Shown here: positions 32,461-41,320 of the stretch, piece by piece | Position numbering within the stretch: position 1 is the stretch's first letter | Layout of the letters: the number at the start of each line of letters is the position of its first letter | Assembly: GCA_018655275.1 (NCBI GenBank) | Contig: JABIJZ010000004.1 | Location: 62,001 to 126,000 of the forward strand | DNA: 64,000 bases | Reading direction: 5' to 3' | DNA from: Candidatus Peregrinibacteria bacterium | GTDB taxonomy: Bacteria; Patescibacteriota; Gracilibacteria; UBA1369; LOWO2-01-FULL-3 | Notes under the pieces: model-generated | The model's input: the letters and a program-made list of their open reading frames with translations, nothing else | Databases searched by the model: none | Told to the model about the DNA's origin: nothing | Program-made: the position numbers and the translations under genes

Positions 32461-33684
32461 ATGAAAAAAATGTCGGTTATATTGATTTCGGTTTTCACCC
32501 TGTTATTGGGACTTAGTGTTGGATCTTATGGAGGGCTTCAAGGATGGTTTGATTGGATGCCTTATTATGATGATGTTGATGAAGGCAGTTCGACTGATCG
32601 TTTTATTCCGGCTAAATATAATGTTGACCTTGGTCTTTTTTGGACCGTTTGGGATATTTTGGATGATGAGTACTTAAGAGAAGAAAATTTGGATATGGAC
32701 ACTATGACTTATGGTGCGATTAGTGGGATGGTTAATTCTCTTGGAGATCCTTATACGGTTTTTATGAACCCTGATGAGACTGAAGAATTTACGAAAAGTT
32801 TGGATGGTGAGTTGGAAGGGATTGGAGCTGAATTGACTGTTACTGATGACCATTTGGCTATTGTGACTCCTTTAAAAAATAGTCCTGCAGAAAAGGCTGG
32901 GCTGTTGCCTGAAGATATTATTTATAAAATTGAGGATGAGTTTGCAGCTGATTTAACTTTGTTTGATGCGATAATGAAAATTCGGGGTGCTTCTGGAACT
33001 CCAATCGAGCTGACGATAATTCGAGACGGTGTTGCTGATCCTTTTGAAGTTACGATTGTGCGAGCGCGAATAGATTTGGAAAGTGTGAGTTATGAAGCTG
33101 TGGGAGAAAATATCGCTTATGTGAGCATAAATCAGTTTACTGATGGCACTGCTGATGATTTTGGGAAAATTATTGGTGATTTGATTCTTGATGAACCTGA
33201 TGGTTTGATTATTGATTTGAGGTACAACGGGGGTGGATATTTGGATTCTGCTATCGATGTTTTGTCTTATTTGTTGAAATCGGATGTTGCTGCTTCTTCT
33301 ATTCGAGAAAGAGATGGCGAAGATTCTGAGGAGATTTTGTATACGAATGGTGGAGAGAAACTTTTAAAGGTGCCTTTGGTCGTTTTAGTTAATGCGGGAA
33401 GTGCTTCTGCTTCGGAGATTGTTGCTGGAGCTATTCAGGATCACGAAAGAGGTGTGATTATGGGAGCTCAAAGTTTCGGGAAAGGAACCGTCCAAGCTGT
33501 TGAGTTTCTTGAGGATGGTTCAAGCATTCGTTTAACTATTGCTCAGTGGTTTACGCCTTCGGGTAGAGCTATTCAAGATGTTGGAATAAAACCAGATATA
33601 CGTGTTGAAAACTCTATTGATGAGTCAAAAGAAGGTGTCGATCGACAACTAAATGAGGCAATCAAATACCTTGAGCGACTATAG
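32461..33684 (+). CDS. ctpA: C-terminal processing peptidase, S41 family
   Basis: A 407-aa protein with an N-terminal membrane anchor/signal (residues 5-25), a PDZ domain (about 118-200, with NSPAEKAGLLPEDII) and an S41 catalytic domain. The nucleophile Ser is in NAGSASASEI near residue 317, and the general-base Lys in FGKGTVQ near residue 340. It cleaves C-termini of exported proteins or wall enzymes. A TAAGAT ends 6 nt before the ATG, indicating a leaderless start. Its promoter region adjoins repeat array D. Confidence 0.92.
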   Translation: MKKMSVILISVFTLLLGLSVGSYGGLQGWFDWMPYYDDVDEGSSTDRFIPAKYNVDLGLFWTVWDILDDEYLREENLDMDTMTYGAISGMVNSLGDPYTVFMNPDETEEFTKSLDGELEGIGAELTVTDDHLAIVTPLKNSPAEKAGLLPEDIIYKIEDEFAADLTLFDAIMKIRGASGTPIELTIIRDGVADPFEVTIVRARIDLESVSYEAVGENIAYVSINQFTDGTADDFGKIIGDLILDEPDGLIIDLRYNGGGYLDSAIDVLSYLLKSDVAASSIRERDGEDSEEILYTNGGEKLLKVPLVVLVNAGSASASEIVAGAIQDHERGVIMGAQSFGKGTVQAVEFLEDGSSIRLTIAQWFTPSGRAIQDVGIKPDIRVENSIDESKEGVDRQLNEAIKYLERL

Positions 33685-34020
33685 CTATGCCACTAAGAAT
33701 TCCATTACCATCCAGTATAGTCCGTTTATTATAAACGCTGAGTTCAAAACTATTGCGAGTATTGGTAAAACTGCTGAATCTTTTCTGCAAACTAGAGACC
33801 TGATCGCAAATGTCAAACCAACTAAAACCAAGAAGAACGGTACAAAAATTTGGATGTTTTGAAGAATCCCTGGGTTTATAGCGATATTGTTTGGGACAAG
33901 AACGTACTGCATTGTGATTTGAAAAATGCCCATAAGGAAGTTTACACCTACTAATGGGAGTGCTAATGCAAGAACTAGAGCTATTGTGTAGCATTTTGGA
34001 GAACATTTTGCTTTTGCCAT
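33685..34020 (-). CDS. Small membrane protein of unknown function
   Basis: A 111-aa protein from the ATG at 34020; an ATG 36 bp further upstream would add 12 residues. Three hydrophobic segments are at residues about 12-36, 58-76 and 85-105, with three cysteines (CSPKC and SLVC). It has no family signature. It is convergent with ctpA, abutting its stop, and lies downstream of the cation exchanger gene on the same strand. Confidence 0.55.
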   Translation of the reverse strand: MAKAKCSPKCYTIALVLALALPLVGVNFLMGIFQITMQYVLVPNNIAINPGILQNIQIFVPFFLVLVGLTFAIRSLVCRKDSAVLPILAIVLNSAFIINGLYWMVMEFLVA

Positions 34021-34087
34021 GATGAATGAGGTTAGAGGTAAGGATTTTGCTGGCACTGGTGCCAGTGCTAGTGCGATTTTACGAGAA

Positions 34088-35056
34088 TTAGCCTCTCATT
34101 ACAAGGTAGACTATGTATCCGACGTAGAATGATAAAAATATTGCAGATTCCCAGCGTTCGAGTTTGTTCTTTTTTGTGATGAATATCGCGAGAAATAATA
34201 GGACTGTTGCTGCGATATTGATGTATATGTCGGTATTTATCGATGGGCTGAAATGTAGTGGTGCTATCACTGAGGTTGTCCCGAGGACGAAGAGTGTGTT
34301 GAAGATGTTTGACCCAACGATGTTTCCTATCGCCATGTCTGAATGTTTTCTGTATGCGGCCATTCCTGTTGCAGCGAGTTCTGGGAGCGATGTTCCGAGT
34401 GCGACAATCGTTAGCCCTATCATCGATTCGGATAATCCGAAGTTTTGTGCGATTGTTGTGGCTCCGTCTACGACCCATTTACTACCAAATCCAAGTCCTG
34501 CGAATCCTAATATCAGGAAAAGGATGGATGTTGATGTTGCGTGGAGTTTGATTCCGTTGTGGTCGTCTGAGCCTTGGACTCTAGATATTCCGTATGTGTA
34601 GTAGATAAAAATAACAAAGAAGCCTAGAAGAATTATTCCGTCGATTCGTGATAGTGCAGATGAGGCTGCTCCGTCTAGGAAGACGTCGTTCGCCATTGTG
34701 AAAACCACAAGTATACCGAGTAGTGCGAAGGGGATCTCTTTCCATACTGTTCCGTGTCCGATTGTAAGTGGATATATCAGGCCAGCGACTCCGAGGATTA
34801 AGAGGATGTTCGAAATGTTTGATCCGATTGCGTTACCTATTGCTAGGTCTGGACTGCCTCCGACTGCTGCCACTATGTTGACCAGGAGTTCGGGTGCAGA
34901 TGTTCCAAATGCTACTATCGTTAGACCTATTACTAATGGTGAAATTTTGAGTCTTTTTGCTATAGAGGAAGCGCCGTTGATCATTAAGTCGGCTCCTTTT
35001 AGCAGGATTACGAAGCCTACGAGGAATAATGCGTATGGCATGAGGGATTCGAGCAT
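34088..35056 (-). CDS. Calcium/sodium antiporter, CaCA family (YrbG-like)
   Basis: About 322 aa from the ATG at 35056, with ten membrane helices. The two inverted alpha-repeats are clear: GLTIVAFGTSAPELLVN with AIGNAIGSNISNILL, and GLTIVALGTSLPELAAT with AIGNIVGSNIFNTLF. The acidic residues in these repeats bind the cation. It exchanges Ca2+ or another cation for Na+ or H+. A TATACT about 45 nt upstream is a probable -10. Confidence 0.92.
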   Translation of the reverse strand: MLESLMPYALFLVGFVILLKGADLMINGASSIAKRLKISPLVIGLTIVAFGTSAPELLVNIVAAVGGSPDLAIGNAIGSNISNILLILGVAGLIYPLTIGHGTVWKEIPFALLGILVVFTMANDVFLDGAASSALSRIDGIILLGFFVIFIYYTYGISRVQGSDDHNGIKLHATSTSILFLILGFAGLGFGSKWVVDGATTIAQNFGLSESMIGLTIVALGTSLPELAATGMAAYRKHSDMAIGNIVGSNIFNTLFVLGTTSVIAPLHFSPSINTDIYINIAATVLLFLAIFITKKNKLERWESAIFLSFYVGYIVYLVMRG

Positions 35057-35124
35057 GAGGTGGGGGTGATATTTAAACTTGTGCGTAGTATAGCACGTAG
35101 AAGTGTTCTGTTGAAGTGAGGATA

Positions 35125-36426
35125 TCACCGAAATATGTGACCCGCAGTATTAGGCCACCTATCATTGGGCTTACTATTCAATGTGTCTAATCTTTCCGCC
35201 GTACTTGTAATTTCTATCCATTGTTTGGTTGTGGGGTCATATTCAAAATTTGTTATATCGTAGTCCGCTCTTACTGGGTTGTGCGTTCTTTGTTCTACTT
35301 TCCACACCATCCTCCCATTTTTCGAAGATTTACTTATTACATGTTCCTGAGCATCTTTGATACGAGTTCCTGTATGTCCCCCCCGATGGCAAATCGCCCC
35401 GTCCTCCGTAGTGTATAGATAAACCCGTCTGTCATTCTTTACCCTAGCCGCCTGCCCAGCATGAACACTGTAGTAATTCAATCTATCGTCAGCTAAGTCT
35501 CTGTTTGTTGTAAAAAAATGAAAATCTGCGTCATGCGTCTCTTCTTTCCAATCTCTCCCTCCTGATTTTTCTGGAGATACAAATAATGATGTTCGCCTTA
35601 TATCTCTTTTTTCAAAAGTTGTACTACAAGAAGGTGGTCCTGGTATTGATTGCTCTTTGACCCAATCATGCTTGCCTCCTAACCATATGTCTTGTTTCAC
35701 TCTTTTGTATCTACGACGCCCTCCTTCAGCTGTTTTTTTAGGAAATTTTTCTTCTTCCTGAAAACCAAGTGTAAGATTCCGTATACCATCCGTATTTATA
35801 GGGCTTATTATATCTAAAGATATGTCCACGTAATGTGTCTTGTTTTTGTCATGAAAATTGCTTACAAAAAAATCCGCACAATCTAAATAACCATCTCCAA
35901 AATCTTTTAATATTTTTTCGATTTTTGGTATGTCTGCAGGGTCGTCTGTAATACCATTTTTACGCATAATGCTCATGACTTTCATGAAGGCTTTAGAGCG
36001 TTTTCTTTTTCGTTGCGGGTCTCTATATTCCCTTGCCATTACAATCCTTTCCATAAATTCAAAAGCTTGGAACGGACTTTTAATCTGCATCATTTCTCTT
36101 ACAATTGCTTCTGAATCTTCGCTCAGTTCAGAAATAAACTCTCCCTGTTTTTCTGTAATTTCTTCTTCTGTCAAAATTTGCACTGGAGGCTCTATTGATT
36201 GTTCTTCGTTTTCCTCAAGTACAGCTTGTAATTGTTCTTGTGTACCTGTTTCAGGAAGTTCTGGTGAAGATGGAGGCGCTGAGTCGGCGGTCTTCTTGCA
36301 AGCAGGAACACCAGCTGCAAGAAGTGCTGCGGCTCCCGTCCATCTGGCTGCCAAAGCCAAAAACCCTCTCCTCTTCATAGGATTTTCTAGATTTTGTGAT
36401 TCGTCGTTTTGTGTTTCGAGTGGCAT
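35125..36426 (-). CDS. Probable Tat-exported lipoprotein of unknown function
   Basis: A 433-aa protein. Near the N-terminus KRRGFLALA is a twin-arginine motif, followed by a hydrophobic stretch and AAGVPAC, a plausible lipobox. A Glu/Pro-rich spacer leads to a conserved-looking domain from about residue 80 with many charged residues and late Cys and His (SCSTTFEKRD, AICHRGGHTGTR). I do not recognise the domain. The start could be 36426 or the ATG at 36378, just before the Arg pair. It is downstream of pckG on the same strand but has its own promoter. Confidence 0.65.
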   Translation of the reverse strand: MPLETQNDESQNLENPMKRRGFLALAARWTGAAALLAAGVPACKKTADSAPPSSPELPETGTQEQLQAVLEENEEQSIEPPVQILTEEEITEKQGEFISELSEDSEAIVREMMQIKSPFQAFEFMERIVMAREYRDPQRKRKRSKAFMKVMSIMRKNGITDDPADIPKIEKILKDFGDGYLDCADFFVSNFHDKNKTHYVDISLDIISPINTDGIRNLTLGFQEEEKFPKKTAEGGRRRYKRVKQDIWLGGKHDWVKEQSIPGPPSCSTTFEKRDIRRTSLFVSPEKSGGRDWKEETHDADFHFFTTNRDLADDRLNYYSVHAGQAARVKNDRRVYLYTTEDGAICHRGGHTGTRIKDAQEHVISKSSKNGRMVWKVEQRTHNPVRADYDITNFEYDPTTKQWIEITSTAERLDTLNSKPNDRWPNTAGHIFR

Positions 36427-36453
36427 AAGGGTTTGTTATTCCTCAAGAGAGCT

Positions 36454-36482
36454 ATTTTGCCCTGTTTTTCGAGGTTTGTCAA
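36454..36482 (-). promoter_or_regulatory. Promoter of the Tat lipoprotein gene
   Basis: On the minus strand TTGACA (36477-36482), 17 bp, CAAAAT (36454-36459), with a leader of about 20 nt to the ATG at 36426. Confidence 0.55.
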
Positions 36483-36506
36483 CCCTTCTGTAGCACTTAA
36501 ACTCTT

Positions 36507-38303
36507 TCAGAGTGCATCCTTTAATTTTCCTTGCTCCTCACGGATTTCTTTTGGCAGATCCTCGCCGAATTTGTCGAGGAATTCGTTTTGAGATTCTACT
36601 TCGGCTTTCCATTCTTTGGGGTCGATTTTGAGAAGGTCTTCGAGTTGTTCTTGGGTTGTTTCTAGACCTTCTATGTTAATCGATGATGTTGTTGGGACTA
36701 GGCCAATTGGGGTTTCTTGGGCGTTTTCTGTTTTTTCTGGTGTTGTTGCACGGTCAACGATCCATTCGAGAACTCGGAGGTTTTCGCCGAAACCTGGCCA
36801 TAGGAATTTGCCTTCTTCGTCGGTTCGGAACCAGTTGACGTGGAAAATTTTTGGTGGATTTGGGATACGTTTTCCGATGTCGAGCCAGTATTGGAAGTAG
36901 TCGGCCATGTTATATCCGCAGAATGGGAGCATCGCCATTGGATCTCTTCGAACTTCCCCTTGTTTTCCGTATTGGGCGGCTGTTCGCTCCGAGGCCATTG
37001 TTGCTCCGATATATACTCCGTGTTGCCAGTCGCGTGCTTCGTAAACCAACGGTGCCACTCGGGCACGGCGGCCACCGAAGATAATCGCTGAAATCGGAAC
37101 TCCTTTCGGATCTTCCCAGTTTGGGGCTATACTCGGGCATTGTGATGCTGGAGCTGTGAATCTTGAGTTTGGTTGGGCGCCTTTTTTTGGTGAGCCGTCT
37201 TCTTCTTTCATGTCTGGAGTCCATGGGTTTCCTTTCCAGTCTAGTGCTCCTTCAGTTGGAGCTGGGTCGTCGTGGCTTTCCCACCAGACTGTTCCGTCTG
37301 ATTTGAGAACTACGTTTGTGTAGATTGTGTTTTTTTGAACTGTGATCATTGCGTTTGGATTTGTTTTCATGTTTGTGCCAGGCACAACTCCAAAGAATCC
37401 ATTTTCCGGATTGATAGCCCAAAGTCGTCCGTCATCGCCAATATGCATCCAAGCAATATCATCTCCGACCGTCCAGATTTTGTACCCTTTCATTGATTCG
37501 GGTGGAATAAGCATCGCGAGATTCGTCTTTCCACAAGCTGATGGAAATGCTGCGGCAACGTATGTGGTGCGGCCCTCTGGATCTTCGATCCCAAGAATCA
37601 GCATGTGTTCTGCCATCCAACCTTCTTTGCGTCCGAGCCAGCTCGCTATTCTGAGTGCGAAACATTTTTTACTGAGAAGGACGTTGCCTCCGTATCCTGA
37701 CCCCACACTCCAAATCGTATTTTCTTCAGGGAAATGCATGATGTATCGGCGATCCGGATTTCGGTCCGCGGTTGAGTGAAGACCACGATTGAAATCTTCT
37801 GAATCTGGTCCAAGTTGGTCGAGGGCGCGTGATCCCATTCGTGTCATGATACGCATATTGAGAACTACATATATTGAATCTGTGACTTCGACTCCTACTT
37901 TTGAATAAGGTGAGCCGATTGGTCCCATCACGTATGGGACGACGTACATTGTCCGGCCTTCCATTACTCCGTCAAAAATTTTGCTAGCTTTTTCTTTTGC
38001 TTCGTTTGGCGCCATCCAATTGTTGTTTGGGCCTGCAGCTTTTTCTTCGTTTGTGCATATGAAAGTTAAGTGCTCTACACGAGCTACATCGTTTTGGGCG
38101 GTCCTGTGGAGAACACAACCTGGAAGTTCTTCTTTGTTTAATTCCTCTAATTCGCCTGCGTCGAGGGCTTGGGCTGTGAGAGCAGCTTTTTCTTCTTCTG
38201 AGCCGTCGCAAATATGAATGTTGCTTGGTTTTGTGAGAGTAGCTACTTCTTCGAGCCAAGATCGCACGTGAGGGTTTTCGATACTAGAAAGTTCGTCAAA
38301 CAT
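36507..38303 (-). CDS. pckG: Phosphoenolpyruvate carboxykinase (GTP)
   Basis: A 598-aa protein, the length of the GTP-dependent class. Signatures are the nucleotide P-loop FPSACGKTNLAMLIPP, the metal-binding EGWMAEHMLILG region, and NPENGFFGVVPGTN. It interconverts oxaloacetate and GTP with PEP, CO2 and GDP. With GDH and PPDK it gives routes from amino acids and pyruvate to PEP. A TATACT about 45 bp upstream of the ATG is a probable -10. No carboxylase partner is adjacent. Confidence 0.95.
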   Translation of the reverse strand: MFDELSSIENPHVRSWLEEVATLTKPSNIHICDGSEEEKAALTAQALDAGELEELNKEELPGCVLHRTAQNDVARVEHLTFICTNEEKAAGPNNNWMAPNEAKEKASKIFDGVMEGRTMYVVPYVMGPIGSPYSKVGVEVTDSIYVVLNMRIMTRMGSRALDQLGPDSEDFNRGLHSTADRNPDRRYIMHFPEENTIWSVGSGYGGNVLLSKKCFALRIASWLGRKEGWMAEHMLILGIEDPEGRTTYVAAAFPSACGKTNLAMLIPPESMKGYKIWTVGDDIAWMHIGDDGRLWAINPENGFFGVVPGTNMKTNPNAMITVQKNTIYTNVVLKSDGTVWWESHDDPAPTEGALDWKGNPWTPDMKEEDGSPKKGAQPNSRFTAPASQCPSIAPNWEDPKGVPISAIIFGGRRARVAPLVYEARDWQHGVYIGATMASERTAAQYGKQGEVRRDPMAMLPFCGYNMADYFQYWLDIGKRIPNPPKIFHVNWFRTDEEGKFLWPGFGENLRVLEWIVDRATTPEKTENAQETPIGLVPTTSSINIEGLETTQEQLEDLLKIDPKEWKAEVESQNEFLDKFGEDLPKEIREEQGKLKDAL

Positions 38304-38409
38304 TTGGAGTATGGGTTAATTGAGTGTTTTTTACATTCGACGAAGAGTATAGCAGGGTTGACTTTGAAGTTGGAGAGTTTGTGGTTGCGAATTTTACTTT
38401 GAGGTTTTG

Positions 38410-39174
38410 TCAGGACTTTGCTTCCGTAAGAATATCAGCAGCATTGGCTAGTCCCTGGTATCTTGGAAAAAACATTGTTGCTGATTCTGGATCTTGTTTT
38501 GCTGCCACCCTGATCACTTCTTCCGCAAATGACTCTTCTATAAATTTTGGTGCGTTAAATATTGTTTGCCAAGCGCATTTTTCAGTTACAAATAGTAAAA
38601 TTTCTTTGGCAAAATCCAATTTCAATATGGTATCTATCTCCTCAAATACTGATGCTGGGTATTGTTCCGCTATATCCATTATTGTTGTTTTTTGGTCTTC
38701 AGAAGATAACGCATTGAATTCTTTGGTTCCTGCGACTGCAAAAGCTTTTTCTTGAATTAATTGTGTTCTTGCAGCAGGCTTTGCGCGAGGAGAAACCCTT
38801 GGAGTTGGGTCAGCTTTTGGGCTGGACTGATCTTCTTGACTTGGGGCTGGAGTGGCGGGACTTAGTTGTTGTTCTATTTTCGCTAATGCTTGTGCTCTTA
38901 AATCTAGTACTGGCGCAGCTATTGCTGTGAAAAAGGCTTGCTGATCAATCCTGAGGCGATGTGCGTTTGTTAGGGCTGCCAGAAGCTCCAATGCCTGTGT
39001 TTCCCCAATACGTTTTACTATTTTTCTTTGATCACCAATACAAATGTGTTCAATACCTTTATATACTGCTTGTATTGCCGCGATGACACCTAAAATTCCT
39101 GGGGCATCATGCATCAATTTTTCTATATGTGCTTGTCTTATTGAAAGATCTTCTCTTTGGGTAAGTATTGACAT
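38410..39174 (-). CDS. Hypothetical protein
   Basis: A 254-aa helical protein with two blocks, residues 1-110 and 150-254, joined by a Pro/Ser/Lys-rich linker (SPKADPTPRVSPRAKPAART). It has no signal peptide or membrane helix. The second block (DIAEQYPASVFEEIDTILKL) looks like a helical repeat. I do not recognise it. It is one of a group of lineage-specific-looking proteins between 35 and 47 kb. Confidence 0.6.
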   Translation of the reverse strand: MSILTQREDLSIRQAHIEKLMHDAPGILGVIAAIQAVYKGIEHICIGDQRKIVKRIGETQALELLAALTNAHRLRIDQQAFFTAIAAPVLDLRAQALAKIEQQLSPATPAPSQEDQSSPKADPTPRVSPRAKPAARTQLIQEKAFAVAGTKEFNALSSEDQKTTIMDIAEQYPASVFEEIDTILKLDFAKEILLFVTEKCAWQTIFNAPKFIEESFAEEVIRVAAKQDPESATMFFPRYQGLANAADILTEAKS

Positions 39175-39325
39175 GGGATATTGGCTTTACAAGGCTCAAC
39201 CATACCATGGCTCCGGCGTGAGTCAAGGGCATAAAAATTGTTTGGGATTCCTCTTTACATCTGTTAAATGTTGCGTCCCCCTGTTGCACTGACTGAGATT
39301 TGTTCGAATTTTGACAAAAAATGGT

Positions 39326-39331
39326 TATAAT
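39326..39331 (+). promoter_or_regulatory. -10 element of the 99-aa gene
   Basis: A perfect TATAAT at 39326-39331 stands about 34 bp before the GTG at 39366. A TTGACA sits only 9 bp upstream, too close to be its -35, so activity is uncertain. Confidence 0.4.
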
Positions 39332-39365
39332 CTGATCCATTTCCCCTAATTTTAATTTTCTTTTT

Positions 39366-39665
39366 GTGAACTTTCCCCGTGACCCTGAAATCAAGCCTGT
39401 TAAAATCCCCTCTGACCCGAGGCAGTTTGTACATGATGAAGTTCGGGCGGACTTATTGGTGGTAATTGAAGCTGTTATTGCTGGTGCTGATAATGAACAT
39501 GGCTGGAAAAGATGTAGTCAATTTTGCTTTAACGATTTGTTTTGTATGGCGCTTGGGGGCAGATTATTTGCTGGCGTTGATATCTCTGATCCTGAATTGT
39601 TAGCAGAAAAAATGACTCAGTATTTTTGGGGAGAGGTTTGTAGGGGATGGAATCCTCCGGGGTGA
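39366..39665 (+). CDS. Small hypothetical protein
   Basis: A 99-aa protein using a GTG start at 39366 (MNFPRDPEIKPVKIPSDPRQ), with four cysteines and a late Trp-rich segment (YFWGEVCRGWNPPG). It is convergent with the 502-aa gene, abutting its stop exactly. No family is recognised. Confidence 0.5.
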   Translation: MNFPRDPEIKPVKIPSDPRQFVHDEVRADLLVVIEAVIAGADNEHGWKRCSQFCFNDLFCMALGGRLFAGVDISDPELLAEKMTQYFWGEVCRGWNPPG

Positions 39666-41174
39666 TTATTGTTGCGCGTATGCATATAATCCATCCATGA
39701 ATTCTTTTATGACTTCTTCTTTACCGTCTGCTATGTCTAATAGGATTGTATTGTTTTCTGTCCTGAATCCGTTTATCGACATATCCCATGCTGTTGAGCT
39801 GATTGAGATTGTTGGTTTTGGTAATTTTTCTTGGTCGACTCTCTTAAATGCTCCCTTGGCCTTCCCTGTTGCAGTTTCTTTTATCGCTTGGATGAATTTT
39901 GATTTGTTTTCTTTAAGGACCTCTAAGTCGTAATCATCCACATCGTTACTCTCCCACATAACCACGTCTGTGACGTACCCGCTTAGTTCGTCTTTTATCT
40001 CACCAAAGATGGTTTTGATTTTTTGTTCTTTTGTTTGGGAAGCTGTTTCTGCACTTTTTTTGGGAGTTCTTATTGGTGTTGGAAGTTTTGGACCAGGGGC
40101 ATCCGATTCTGCGTAAGTTCCTGCATCCATTCTTGCAAGAGCAGCTCTCATTTCTTTTGTTCCTTTGAGTAATTTAGCTAAATCTCCTTTTGAGATCCCC
40201 TTAGTTCTAAATCCTTGTTCTTTTGATTTCTCTTCTCCTCTCTCAAAATATAATTTTCCCATTATAAGACCTGTGTCTTTGTCCATAAGTCCTTTTTGAA
40301 ACAGTTTGGAGAGAGGCTCTTCTGATTGATACCAGGTTATTGCTCCGTCAGCACTTACACTATGTGTTTTGATTGAGACTTTGGTTAAGCTTCTGCCCCC
40401 TGACCATGTGTTTAGCTCTAGGACTAAATCCCCTGGCAGACCTGGTTCTATCCCTATTTTCAGAGTAGGTGGGCTGTTTTCTAGGTCTGAATATGCACGT
40501 ACGACTCTTGGTTTTATTAGGTCTTCTAGTTCTTCTGTTAATTCATCAACCACTTCTTCGTCAGTCTCAGCTGGATCTGGTTCTGGTTTCGGTGCTGGTT
40601 TTGGCGCTGGTTTCGGTGCTGGTTTACCTGGTGCGGACACTCGTTTCGGTAAACTAGGCTCATCCTCTAATTTGCTGAATGTCTTTGGGCCGAATATACC
40701 GTCTACCTGGATCTTTTTGAATCTTTGGAATTTTCTTATTGCCCTTCGTGTGTCTGGGCCTATGATTCCGTCAAGTTCACCAGGATCGTATCCTTTGGAC
40801 TTAAGTAATGCTTGAACTAGAAGAACGTCCGTATTGTCGCGAAGATAGCTCGAGACTCTATCTGTTTTGTCGACACATTTTGCGCCAAGATATTTGCCGC
40901 CTGCAATTTCAGGCTTGATTCTGTATTCGCCTGTAACGGCTCCTCTTAACCTTGCGAGAGCTTCTGCTTTGTTGGTTTCATTGAAAAGAAGGGAAGCATC
41001 GGCCTTTAGATCCTTTCTTAATTTTCGAAATTTTTTATGTAGGCTTCTACTTCCTTTGTATTCTTGACCCGCAGACCTGCACTCCTCAGCATCTGGAATG
41101 TCGAAATAGCAAAAACTTCTGTTGTTTCTGAATAGATCTCCGCCGAAATAGTTGTGTTTTTTATTTTTACTCAT
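39666..41174 (-). CDS. PG_binding_1-type domain protein with KPAP linker, no signal peptide
   Basis: A 502-aa protein. Residues about 125-180 form a peptidoglycan-binding domain (GYDPGELDGIIGPDTRRAIR, then VDGIFGPKTFSKL). A low-complexity linker of repeated KPAP units follows (about residues 182-200). The remaining 300 residues are an unrecognised alpha/beta region. No signal peptide is present. Its leaderless promoter is back-to-back with that of the 1363-aa gene, suggesting functional coupling. It shares its domain type with the gene at 1078-1665. Confidence 0.72.
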   Translation of the reverse strand: MSKNKKHNYFGGDLFRNNRSFCYFDIPDAEECRSAGQEYKGSRSLHKKFRKLRKDLKADASLLFNETNKAEALARLRGAVTGEYRIKPEIAGGKYLGAKCVDKTDRVSSYLRDNTDVLLVQALLKSKGYDPGELDGIIGPDTRRAIRKFQRFKKIQVDGIFGPKTFSKLEDEPSLPKRVSAPGKPAPKPAPKPAPKPEPDPAETDEEVVDELTEELEDLIKPRVVRAYSDLENSPPTLKIGIEPGLPGDLVLELNTWSGGRSLTKVSIKTHSVSADGAITWYQSEEPLSKLFQKGLMDKDTGLIMGKLYFERGEEKSKEQGFRTKGISKGDLAKLLKGTKEMRAALARMDAGTYAESDAPGPKLPTPIRTPKKSAETASQTKEQKIKTIFGEIKDELSGYVTDVVMWESNDVDDYDLEVLKENKSKFIQAIKETATGKAKGAFKRVDQEKLPKPTISISSTAWDMSINGFRTENNTILLDIADGKEEVIKEFMDGLYAYAQQ

Positions 41175-41180
41175 CGCAAT

Positions 41181-41209
41181 ATTATACCATTTCCGAGTTG
41201 TTTTGTGAA
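41181..41209 (-). promoter_or_regulatory. Leaderless promoter of the 502-aa gene
   Basis: On the minus strand TTCACA (41204-41209), 17 bp, TATAAT (41181-41186), then 6 nt to the ATG at 41174. Confidence 0.75.
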
Positions 41210-41268
41210 GGGGCTAGGTGCGAATTTTATAGATTGTAAAAATTATTTGACTAAGTTTGCACTATGGG

Positions 41269-41297
41269 TTGACAATCGAGGGTTAATATCTTATAAT
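41269..41297 (+). promoter_or_regulatory. Promoter of the 1363-aa gene
   Basis: A consensus TTGACA (41269-41274), 17 bp, TATAAT (41292-41297), predicting a leader of about 17 nt. This is the best sigma-70-like match in the window. Confidence 0.85.
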
Positions 41298-41320
41298 TAA
41301 GTACTCATAATTAAAAAGTT

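Noticed and set aside
40560-40640. KPAP-coding tandem repeat as a regulatory VNTR
   Set aside because: It is an in-frame low-complexity linker inside the 502-aa protein; similar Pro-rich linkers occur in ArgRS and the zinc-ribbon protein.
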